A DNA stretch of 64,000 bases from Pseudomonas graminis (GTDB lineage Bacteria; Pseudomonadota; Gammaproteobacteria; Pseudomonadales; Pseudomonadaceae): contig NZ_CP053746.1 of the NCBI RefSeq assembly GCF_013201545.1, positions 186,001 through 250,000 on the forward strand. Reading direction: 5' to 3'. This document shows positions 17,852 through 27,775 of this stretch, one piece after another. Numbering within the stretch: the first letter of the stretch is position 1; each line of letters starts with the position of its first letter. Below the pieces are notes generated by a model. That model did not search any database. It had not been told where the DNA came from and worked only from the letters and a program-made list of their open reading frames with translations. The position numbers and the translations under genes are program-made.

Positions 17852-19219
17852 TCAGGCCTGCCGGGCCGGCAAGCGCATGATCATCCTCAGGCCCTGCCCC
17901 GTATTTTCCGCCCACAAGTCGCCACCTTGCAGGCGCAGCGAGTTGCGCGCGATGCTCAGGCCCAGGCCAAAACCGCCGTCGCCGGGGCGGGCGCCATCCA
18001 GGCGGATGAACGGCGCAAAAATACGCTCGAGATCGCCCCCGTCGATCCCGCCGCCCTGATCTTCCAGCCACAACAGCCAGTCGTCCCCTTCCCTGCGACC
18101 GTCAAGGCGCACGATGCCCTCGGGCGGCGAGTGGCGGATGGCGTTACGCAGAATGTTTTCCAGCGCCTGGGCCAGTGTATTGAGATGGCCACTGACCCAG
18201 CATTCGCCGTCCAGATCGCAGCGCAACTGACGGGACGGCCAGCAGGTTTCGAAACAGGCGTCATCCACCAGCATCTCCCACAGCGCCACCACCTGAATAT
18301 CCTCGCCGGGAAGTTTTTCGCGCTCGGTGTCAAGCCAGGCCAGTTGCAGGGTGTCGTCCACCAAACGGCGCATGCCATCCACTTCCCGGCTCAGGCGCTC
18401 GCGCAATTCGGGCAGGGTCTGCTCGCTGTCGCAGGCCACCCGCAGGCGACTCAGTGGCGTGCGCAGTTCGTGGGAAAGGTCACGCAATAACTGCTGCTGA
18501 ACCTGCACCGTCGAATGCAGGCGCGCGGCCATGTGATCGAACGCGCGGTTCAGCTCGCCCAGCTCGTCGCGGCGCTCGGTCATTTGCGGCGACAGCCTGC
18601 TGCTCAGCCGATCGGCGCGCCACGCGTTGGCCTGTTCGCGCAGTTGGTTGAGCGGGCGAATCAGCAGGCGATACAGCCCGACGCACAGCAGCAAGGTGAA
18701 CAACGCCGGAATCAGCCCATTGGTCAGGATTTGCCCGATCCACGCGTAACGGCCCGGCTTGAAGCGCTCGGGCAGTTCGATCACCAGACTGCCGGCGTCC
18801 GGGTTGCCCGGAAACGCGATCTTCAGCCAAGGCACGGTCTTCTGCCGCGTGCTCATGGGCCAGTCGATGCCGCGCATGAAGGTCAGCCGTTGCGACTGCT
18901 CGCGGGTCAGCGGCGTGCTGCCGAGGGATTGCAAGTCGCTGCCGATGACCCCGACCCAGCCCGTTTCCTGCAGACGGACCTGCTTTAGCCATTGGTCGAT
19001 GCCGCGCTGGCCGCCTGTATTCCATGCCTGTTCGGCCTGCGCCGCATAGCCGTTGAGCACCTGATGGGCTTCAGCGTTCAGATAGGCGTTGCGGGTCTCG
19101 ATGTAGCGGCCCCAATACCAACTGAGCCAGATCATCAACAGGCAGAAGCCGACCAGCAGAACGGCCAGTTTCCAGAACAGCGAATGCCGACCGGGCAGTT
19201 TTTTGCGCGGCTCAACCAT
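17852..19219 (-). CDS. Two-component sensor histidine kinase (PirS-like by position)
   Basis: A 455-residue membrane kinase with one N-terminal membrane helix (FWKLAVLLVGFCLLMIWLSW), a periplasmic domain of about 110 residues, a second helix (LIPALFTLLLCVGLYRLL), a HAMP linker, the HisKA box DLSHELRTPLSRLR with phospho-His near residue 250, and an ATPase domain with ENILRNAIRHS, EDQGGGI and GGFGLGLSIA. Gene order cysM-kinase-regulator-gacS matches the place of pirS in Pseudomonas aeruginosa, a regulator of ferric-siderophore uptake, but no pirA-like receptor gene lies beside it here, so the signal is unproven. It is 8 bases downstream of its response regulator. Confidence 0.85.
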   Translation of the reverse strand: MVEPRKKLPGRHSLFWKLAVLLVGFCLLMIWLSWYWGRYIETRNAYLNAEAHQVLNGYAAQAEQAWNTGGQRGIDQWLKQVRLQETGWVGVIGSDLQSLGSTPLTREQSQRLTFMRGIDWPMSTRQKTVPWLKIAFPGNPDAGSLVIELPERFKPGRYAWIGQILTNGLIPALFTLLLCVGLYRLLIRPLNQLREQANAWRADRLSSRLSPQMTERRDELGELNRAFDHMAARLHSTVQVQQQLLRDLSHELRTPLSRLRVACDSEQTLPELRERLSREVDGMRRLVDDTLQLAWLDTEREKLPGEDIQVVALWEMLVDDACFETCWPSRQLRCDLDGECWVSGHLNTLAQALENILRNAIRHSPPEGIVRLDGRREGDDWLLWLEDQGGGIDGGDLERIFAPFIRLDGARPGDGGFGLGLSIARNSLRLQGGDLWAENTGQGLRMIMRLPARQA

Positions 19220-19227
19220 TCAACACC

Positions 19228-19974
19228 TCAGGCATCCAGCACCGCTGCCGTCAGCACGTAGCCTTTGCCCCAGACCGTGCGCAGCTGCCGCGCCTGATAG
19301 CCAACGGCCTTGAGCTTGCGGCGAATCTGGCTGATGTGCATGTCCAGGCTGCGGTCGTGCTGGGAATAGCCGCGCTGCAGGACGTGCTGATAAAGGAAGG
19401 CTTTGCTGAGGACGTCTTCCTGGTTGCGCCACAAGGTTTCCAGCAGGCGGTATTCGCTGCCGGTCAATTGCGCCGGGGTGCCGACGAAGAAGACATCGCA
19501 GCGTCCGTGGTCGAAGGCCAGGCCGTCTGCTTCAGGTTTCTCCACGCCGGCATCGGGCTCGTTGGCAGTCAGGCCGTGGAAGCGTCGTTCCAGGTCGACC
19601 CTGCGCAGAATCGCCTCGATGCGCACGCGAAGTTCGTCGACGCTGAACGGTTTGGGCAGGTAATCGTCGGCGCCGTTCTGGAAGCCGGTGATGCGGTCGG
19701 CCTCGGCACCCAGGGCGGACATGAGGATGATCGGCACGGTATGGCGACGACGCAGATGGGTGAGGATGTCGAGGCCGTTCATGCCAGGGAGCAGGATGTC
19801 CATCAGCACCACATCGAAGGGTTCGCGTTGCGCACAGGCCAGCCCTTCGGCACCGTTCTGGCACCAGGTCACCTGAAACCCGCAGCGATCAAGCTGATCG
19901 TGGACAAAAGCGCCGAGCACAACATCGTCCTCGATGGCGAGTATATGGGGGCGATGGAGGCTGGCGGGAGTCAT
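19228..19974 (-). CDS. OmpR/PhoB-family response regulator (PirR-like by position)
   Basis: A 248-residue regulator with a receiver domain (ILAIEDDVVLGAFVHDQL; phospho-acceptor in VVLMDILLPGMNG; PKPFSVDEL) and a winged-helix DNA-binding domain (QLTGSEYRLLETLWRNQ, DMHISQIRRKLKAVG, LRTVWGKGYVLTA). A 35-residue insert rich in acidic residues joins the domains. The ATG at 19972-19974 is chosen over an upstream TTG at 20013, which lacks a ribosome site. It is the partner of the following kinase gene. Target genes cannot be told from this window. Confidence 0.88.
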   Translation of the reverse strand: MTPASLHRPHILAIEDDVVLGAFVHDQLDRCGFQVTWCQNGAEGLACAQREPFDVVLMDILLPGMNGLDILTHLRRRHTVPIILMSALGAEADRITGFQNGADDYLPKPFSVDELRVRIEAILRRVDLERRFHGLTANEPDAGVEKPEADGLAFDHGRCDVFFVGTPAQLTGSEYRLLETLWRNQEDVLSKAFLYQHVLQRGYSQHDRSLDMHISQIRRKLKAVGYQARQLRTVWGKGYVLTAAVLDA

Positions 19975-20061
19975 TGGCGTCTGCGACTGATTCTCAAGAA
20001 GGGGATTATTCAAGATTGCGTGCGGCGGGGCAATGCTGGCCTGCCGGAGCGGTGATCTTTA

Positions 20062-20290
20062 GTAGGACCGGCTTCAGCCGGGAATAGGCCAGTTGGACAC
20101 CATCAAATCTGCGGTGTGATGACTGCCGCCTTCCCGGCTAAAGCCGGTCCTACTAGGGAAGCGTCCAGTCCCATCATGTGCACACGCCGCGGTCCTGTAG
20201 GACCGGCTTTAGCCGGGAAGAGGCCAGTATGGGCACCATCAATTTTGCGGCGTAACACTTGACGCCTTCCCGGCTAAAGCCAGTCCTACA
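20062..20290. repeat. Two tandem REPINs (GTAGGACCGGCTTTAGCCGG family)
   Basis: Four arms form two doublets: GTAGGACCGGCTTCAGCCGG to its partner ending TCCTAC at 20154, then a second pair from about 20197 to 20290. The linkers inside and after the doublets also resemble each other and those at 44480-44709 (GAGGCCAGT...ACCATCAA, and GTGCACGCGCCGG after the unit). It fills most of the 417-base gap between the response regulator gene and gacS. Confidence 0.92.
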
Positions 20291-20430
20291 AGGGAAGTGT
20301 CCCGCTCCATCAGACGTGCACGCGCCGGCCCCACTGTGTGCACGAGGCGCAAATGACTACACTGCGCAGTGATTGCGCTGCATGGGCGCTGCATTTGCCT
20401 GAATTCGTGCCGGGTTGCTGGAGAAGAAGT

Positions 20431-23184
<2,754 letters not shown>

Positions 23185-23272
23185 TCGGGGTCACTGGTTT
23201 TTTGTTCTGTGACGAATAGGCTGCAGGGTTCGGGGGTGGGTCGGGTCAAATAGAGGGCACTGACAGAACGCC

Positions 23273-23296
23273 TTCGCGAGCAAGCTCACTCCTACA
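23273..23296. repeat. Single REP arm (TCGCGAGCAAGCTCACTCCTACA)
   Basis: One arm of the GAGCAAGCTC REP family without a partner, between gacS and ldhA. Confidence 0.8.
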
Positions 23297-23363
23297 GTGG
23301 ATGCGGGGTGCCTAAATCCTACGTTCGACGCGACATTGCAGGCCCATCAATAAAGGAGCAACC

Positions 23364-24350
23364 ATGCGCACGCTTGTCTACAGCAGCCAGACCTACGACC
23401 GCGAGAGCTTTCTTGGCGCGCAGGTCGCGGCGGACATCGAACTGCATTTCCAGCCCGCGCGCTTGACGCTGGACACCGTTGCGCTGGCCGAACAGTACGA
23501 AGTGGTCTGCGCCTTCATTAACGACGACTTGAGCGCGCCGGTGCTGGAGCAACTGGCCGCAGGCGGCACCAAGCTCATCGCGCTGCGCTCCGCCGGTTTC
23601 AATCACGTCGACCTCGCCGTCGCCCAGCGCCTGGGCCTCAGCGTCGTGCGGGTTCCGGCCTACTCGCCCCATGCCGTGGCCGAGCATGCGGTGGCGTTGA
23701 TTCTTTCACTGAACCGCCACCTGCACCGCGCCTACAACCGCACCCGCGACGGCGATTTCAGCCTGCACGGCCTGACCGGTTTCGATCTGGTGGGCAAGAC
23801 CGTCGGCGTGGTCGGCACCGGGCAGATCGGTGCAACGTTCGCGAGGATCATGGCGGGTTTCGGTTGCCAGTTGCTGGCTTACGATCCGTACCCTAACCCG
23901 GTAGTCGAAGCGCTGGGCGCCCGCTATCTGCCCCTCGACGAACTGCTCGCCGAAGCGCAGATCATCAGCTTGCATTGCCCGCTCAACGAGCATACCCGGC
24001 ACCTGATCAACCCGGATTCGCTGGCGCGCATGCAGTACGGCGCGATGCTGATCAACACCGGGCGCGGCGCGTTGGTGAACACGCCGGCGCTGATCGACGC
24101 ACTCAAGAGCGGCCAGTTGGGCTACCTCGGGCTGGACGTTTATGAAGAGGAAGCGCAGCTGTTTTTCGAGGACCGCTCGGACCTGCCGCTGCAGGACGAT
24201 GTGCTGGCGCGACTGCTGACATTCCCCAACGTGGTGATCACCGCCCATCAGGCGTTTCTGACCAAAGAAGCCCTCGGCGCCATTGCGCAGACTACGCTGG
24301 ATAACATCACCGGCTGGGCGGCGGGCAGCCCGCAGAATCTGGTGCAGTAA
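23364..24350 (+). CDS. ldhA: D-lactate dehydrogenase (NAD-dependent, fermentative type)
   Basis: A 328-residue D-2-hydroxyacid dehydrogenase that reduces pyruvate to D-lactate with NADH. Catalytic Arg lies in LIALRSAGFNHVDL, the NAD fold in GVVGTGQIGATFARI, the Glu in DVYEEEAQLFFED and the His in ITAHQAFLT. The N-terminus MRTLVYSSQTYDRESF matches LdhA. A GGAG ribosome site precedes the ATG. The position right after gacS matches the order in P. aeruginosa, and the gene is probably transcribed separately given the 179-base gap. Confidence 0.94.
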   Translation: MRTLVYSSQTYDRESFLGAQVAADIELHFQPARLTLDTVALAEQYEVVCAFINDDLSAPVLEQLAAGGTKLIALRSAGFNHVDLAVAQRLGLSVVRVPAYSPHAVAEHAVALILSLNRHLHRAYNRTRDGDFSLHGLTGFDLVGKTVGVVGTGQIGATFARIMAGFGCQLLAYDPYPNPVVEALGARYLPLDELLAEAQIISLHCPLNEHTRHLINPDSLARMQYGAMLINTGRGALVNTPALIDALKSGQLGYLGLDVYEEEAQLFFEDRSDLPLQDDVLARLLTFPNVVITAHQAFLTKEALGAIAQTTLDNITGWAAGSPQNLVQ

Positions 24351-24435
24351 GCGCGTTCTCCGCCGATCCCGGGCCGGTCGGCAGCGAGAATCAGCTCCCT
24401 AAAGTGTTAGCATGCGCGCCTATTTGGAGACCCCC

Positions 24436-24873
24436 ATGGCCGAACACGATTTCCGTTACAGCATGCTCACCCCGCAACACACCCTGATCGAATGCCGCAG
24501 TCTGGCCGTCGGTCGCTACCAAGTGACCGGCAACGGCGGCTCGATCAAGCCCGACGACGTGCTGCTGGTCACCGTCAAAGGCAGCAAAGAGTTGTTTATG
24601 CGCCTGAACGTGGAAAAAGTCCGCCACCTGATCAACCCGACCGGTCAGTGGGTGGCCGTGGCCAACGGCCCGGCGTTCACCGAGCTGGCGATCCATCAGT
24701 GGAAGGTGAACTGCAACGACTGCGGCAAAGAGCGCGACATCGAATTCATGGTCGACGGCAAGGACGGCAAAAAAGCCCTCAAGCCTGCCGCCACTGCGCG
24801 CATCGAGGAGCTGGGCTGGAAGGTCGTCGGCGAGAACCACCTCTGCCCTGCCTGCGCGAAGAAAGCCGCATGA
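24436..24873 (+). CDS. Conserved protein with paired CxxC motifs
   Basis: A 145-residue soluble protein, MAEHDFRYSMLTPQHTLIEC..., of unknown function. Near the C-terminus it has two CxxC pairs about 45 residues apart (CNDCGKERDIEF and CPACAKK), which could bind a zinc ion as in zinc-ribbon proteins. The ATG at 24436 follows a GGAGACCCCC site; an upstream ATG eight codons earlier is less likely. It overlaps the META-domain gene by four bases (ATGA), so the two form an operon. I know of no demonstrated role. Confidence 0.75.
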   Translation: MAEHDFRYSMLTPQHTLIECRSLAVGRYQVTGNGGSIKPDDVLLVTVKGSKELFMRLNVEKVRHLINPTGQWVAVANGPAFTELAIHQWKVNCNDCGKERDIEFMVDGKDGKKALKPAATARIEELGWKVVGENHLCPACAKKAA

Positions 24874-25274
24874 AACCGCTTTTGCTGACACTGCTGGGGG
24901 CCATGCTGCTGACGGCATGCGCCACCGAAACCCCTGCGCTCAAACAAGACCACGGCTACGTGCTGGAATGGATCGGTGAACGGCCGTTGATCGACAACAG
25001 CCACCTGACCATGACCCTCGGCAACGACGGCCGCGCCTACGGCAACGCCGGCTGCAACCACTGGTTCGCGTCGTACCAGTTGCAGGGCAATGCGATCACG
25101 TTCGGCCCGGTCGGCAGCACCCGCAAACTGTGCGCGCCGGCGCTGATGGAGCAGGAGCACCGGTTCCTTGAGGCGATGGGCAAGGTACAGCGGTGGGATG
25201 TGTCGCCCATCGAGCAATTGCGCCTCTGGCCTGCCCAGGGCAAACCGTTGCGGTTCTGGCTGGAAGAAAACTGA
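24870..25274 (+). CDS. META domain-containing lipoprotein (HslJ-like)
   Basis: A 134-residue lipoprotein with a lipobox in MLLTACATE and a single META domain (the HslJ fold, with the signature GNDGRAYGNAGCNHWFASYQ and a LCAPALMEQEHRFLEAM helix). Members are outer-membrane or periplasmic proteins linked to stress and heat-shock responses, with unclear biochemistry. The start overlaps the upstream stop by 4 bases. About 80 percent of its last 90 bases recur as a decayed copy at 27029-27117, on the far side of the Nramp-like gene. Confidence 0.85.
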   Translation: MKPLLLTLLGAMLLTACATETPALKQDHGYVLEWIGERPLIDNSHLTMTLGNDGRAYGNAGCNHWFASYQLQGNAITFGPVGSTRKLCAPALMEQEHRFLEAMGKVQRWDVSPIEQLRLWPAQGKPLRFWLEEN

Positions 25275-25435
25275 GTCTGGCGGGGGCTTGCAGGCACGTG
25301 GTTTGCCCTGCGATCGGGTGCGAATGAGCAGTAGCCCCGATACATCAGCTTCAACCGTTTAAAGACTGCTCATCGTTGTGAATTCGAGCTGTTGCCCGCG
25401 ACAGGAACCTGTCAAACCCGGTTTGCGCTTAAACA

Positions 25436-25460
25436 GAGGCGGGACTTCGAATCCCGCCTC
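25436..25460 (-). terminator. Hairpin after the Nramp-like gene, probable terminator
   Basis: GAGGCGGGA-CTTCGAA-TCCCGCCTC is a perfect nine-pair stem. On the minus strand it is followed by TGTTTAAG, a short T-run. It lies about 95 bases past the stop of the transporter gene. A stretch of about 160 bases on its left side (25275-25435) shows nothing else recognisable. Confidence 0.6.
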
Positions 25461-25554
25461 GCTGGTGGTGAGCTGAGTTCCCGATCAAGAGAACATCGAG
25501 CAACCTGAAACTCCGGAGTGTTGGTGATGCAACCTGCGGAGTATCCGCTGTGCA

Positions 25555-26856
25555 TCAGGTAAACAAATCCACGCCCAACTGGAAGGCAACCCACAGTGCA
25601 AGCCCCGTGGCGAATACCAGTGCGATGTTCTCCAGGATGTTGTTGCGATATTGCTTGTCCAGCAATGACTTCTGATTGGACATGATCAACAGGCCAAGGG
25701 AGATCACTGGCAAGCCAATAATGTTCAACGCGTTGACGCCGATGGTCAGGGTGACAAAGTCGGGCATGCCCGGCAGCGACCAGATCAAAGGTGTGACCAG
25801 GATGAACAACATGAACCACTTGTGCATCGGGTCGTGGTGAAACTCTTTGCCAAAACGTTCGCGGCGCTCGGGTTTGACTTGCTGGAAGGCGTCGGTGATC
25901 AACATTGGGAAGGCGGTCGTCTTGCCGGCAATACTGGCGAACAGCGTGGCGAACACGCCAATGAAGAATATGTACCAGCCAATCGAGCCGAAGAACATTT
26001 CCAGCGCCTTGCCCAGATCCGCAAGGGTGTTGACCTCAATGCCGTTGGGTCTCAGGATCTCCGCGCCAACGATCCAGATCGCCAGGTTGATGATGATGCC
26101 CACGAACACTGCGAATAGCAGGTCGTTGCGCTGAACACGCTTGTGCTCCGGCCCGACCCAACCCTTCTGGCGCATTACATACGGATGCACGAAGTTGGCA
26201 ACAGAGCCTGCGACTGCACCGATTACCGAGACGGCAACCAGCAGTGCGCCGTGGACGCCTTCATCGGGCGGAATGCTGAAGCCGATGGTGCCCTTGATGA
26301 TCCCCGTCACGTCCGGCCCGGACATCAGCGCCAAGGCCATGAATGCCAGTGTCATGACGGCGAGCAAGGCTTTCATCACGCCTTCGATCAACGAATAGAT
26401 ATTCCGGCCCACCAGCATCCATACCGCCAGTACGACTGCCACGGAGCAAAGCAGCGGGTAGTCAATCTTGAAAAGCATGGCCAACGCTTCGCCAGCGCCT
26501 TTGATCATGTAGGCATTCATCAAATGCCCCATTAGCAGGGCATACGCCAGCAGGAACCATCCGAAAAATGGATGCAACTGGGCATAGCCCTGGAGGATGG
26601 TCATGCCTTGGTTATTGCAGAGTTGGAAGCGGGCAATGATGTTGACGATCAGGTACCGGAGCAGCAGCGAGACTGCCAGCACCCACATCATGGCGTACCC
26701 GTAGTTGGCACCGGCGACAGAGGAAGTAATCAAGTCACCTGCGCCCAGCCAGGCCAGGACGGCGATGATGCCGGGGCCCAGGAGCTTGAATATTCTAACG
26801 ACGCGGCTTTGCGTTGGCGTTGTAGCCTGACCTTCGGCGGAGGGAGTGCTCGGCAT
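25555..26856 (-). CDS. Nramp-family membrane transporter, divergent subgroup
   Basis: A 433-residue protein with about 11 membrane segments and the overall Nramp (SLC11/LeuT-fold) layout. The first helix, normally GPGF...DPGN, reads GPGIIAVLAWLGAGDLITSS, so the metal-binding Asp and Asn of DPGN are replaced by Gly and Asp. In helix 6 the usual MPH metal site is replaced by VANFVHPYVM, keeping His but losing the Met. Metal specificity therefore cannot be assumed to be manganese or iron; magnesium or a non-metal substrate is possible. The ATG at 26854-26856 is chosen over a TTG four codons earlier. A palindrome lies in its leader at 26916-26925. Confidence 0.82.
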   Translation of the reverse strand: MPSTPSAEGQATTPTQSRVVRIFKLLGPGIIAVLAWLGAGDLITSSVAGANYGYAMMWVLAVSLLLRYLIVNIIARFQLCNNQGMTILQGYAQLHPFFGWFLLAYALLMGHLMNAYMIKGAGEALAMLFKIDYPLLCSVAVVLAVWMLVGRNIYSLIEGVMKALLAVMTLAFMALALMSGPDVTGIIKGTIGFSIPPDEGVHGALLVAVSVIGAVAGSVANFVHPYVMRQKGWVGPEHKRVQRNDLLFAVFVGIIINLAIWIVGAEILRPNGIEVNTLADLGKALEMFFGSIGWYIFFIGVFATLFASIAGKTTAFPMLITDAFQQVKPERRERFGKEFHHDPMHKWFMLFILVTPLIWSLPGMPDFVTLTIGVNALNIIGLPVISLGLLIMSNQKSLLDKQYRNNILENIALVFATGLALWVAFQLGVDLFT

Positions 26857-26915
26857 AAGGGATCTCAATTGTTGTATTTGTTGGGAGATGCACAGTCGAC
26901 CACAGTACGTATGAT

Positions 26916-26925
26916 GTCGTACGAC
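26916..26925. promoter_or_regulatory. Palindrome GTCGTACGAC before the Nramp-like gene
   Basis: A perfect 10-base palindrome, preceded by the related GTACGTATGAT, about 60 bases upstream of the transporter start. The GT-N3-AC core fits the half-site logic of GntR/FadR-type operators. No cognate regulator gene is adjacent, so this is a candidate only. Confidence 0.4.
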
Positions 26926-27028
26926 TTAGTTGTAACGAATTATTTGCACTTGCCACCCAAGGGAAAGCGCCTGTTAAGGACAGCCTTGGCAGGCAGTTGT
27001 CTATGACGAGAGAGCATTAGGTCTACGA

Positions 27029-27117
27029 GTGCAGCGGTGGGATGTGTCGCCCCACGAGCCATGCAGCTCTGGCCGGCTCGAGGCAAACCACTGTGGTTCT
27101 GGCCGGAAGCAAACCGA
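27029..27117 (+). pseudogene. Decayed 3' fragment of a META-domain (HslJ-like) gene
   Basis: These 89 bases align with the last 90 bases of the META gene (25185-25274) at about 80 percent identity by eye: both begin with CAGCGGTGGGATGTGTCGCC and share GGCAAACC and GTTCTGG blocks. The copy has one base deleted near 27062, which breaks the frame, and its stop codon has become CGA. No start or upstream half of the gene is present. It is separated from the intact gene by the Nramp-like transporter. Confidence 0.75.
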
Positions 27118-27151
27118 TCCGATCCGAACTACCGAACGCGCTTTGCCTGAA

Positions 27152-27706
27152 TCACCGTGCCGCCGGTAACGGCTGAAACTCGCCGCGCTCAAGGTTCTGC
27201 ACCCGGTTGCCCATGGCGTCCGTTGCGTTGAGATCCGCGCCTTTGGCGGCCAGTGCGTCAAGGACATCCTTGCGATGGAACAGCGCCGCGTACATCGCCG
27301 CTGTCTGACCCGCGTTATTGCGTTGGTCGGGCGCGCAATTCGCGGCGACCAGTTGCCGGGCGATGCTGAGCTCGCCTTTGAAGATCGCCCCCATCAATGC
27401 CGTATTGCCTCGCAGATCTTTGGCGCACGGATCGGCGCCAGCGTTCAGCAGCTGGGTCACGGCCGGTTGCTGGCCGTGGTAAGCGGCAAGAATCAGGGCG
27501 GTATAGCCTTTGTCGTCCTGGACATTCAGGTCGAATTTGGCATTGATGAACTCGTTGAGCATGTCCTGGCGCCCCTCTCGGGCGGCCTGGAAAAACAGCT
27601 CCTTGAGTTGTGCCTGGGTATCGGCGGCGCTGCCGGTGTCTGACGGGGCGGCGTGGACTACGATCGCCGTCAGACACAGCAACAGCCCATAAAGGGTTTT
27701 GCGCAT
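27152..27706 (-). CDS. ankB: Periplasmic ankyrin-repeat protein AnkB
   Basis: A 184-residue exported protein with signal peptide MRKTLYGLLLCLTAIVVHA and about four ankyrin repeats (for example DDKGYTALILAAYHGQQPAV and DLRGNTALMGAIFKGELSIA). In P. aeruginosa the product of ankB is needed for full activity of the periplasmic catalase KatB and is encoded directly after katB, as here. The ATG at 27704-27706 is chosen because it starts the signal peptide. The stop of katB-side transcription is 69 bases away, so the two genes are an operon. Confidence 0.88.
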   Translation of the reverse strand: MRKTLYGLLLCLTAIVVHAAPSDTGSAADTQAQLKELFFQAAREGRQDMLNEFINAKFDLNVQDDKGYTALILAAYHGQQPAVTQLLNAGADPCAKDLRGNTALMGAIFKGELSIARQLVAANCAPDQRNNAGQTAAMYAALFHRKDVLDALAAKGADLNATDAMGNRVQNLERGEFQPLPAAR

Positions 27707-27775
27707 GTGATGTCCTTCAAAAGGTGATGCCCTCCAAAACCTCGGCCTGCTGTGCAAGCGGGCCGAGGTGGTTGG

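Noticed and set aside
27001..27267. An 88-codon open frame on the minus strand
   Set aside because: It overlaps the end of ankB and the decayed META fragment, has no ribosome site and no recognisable protein.
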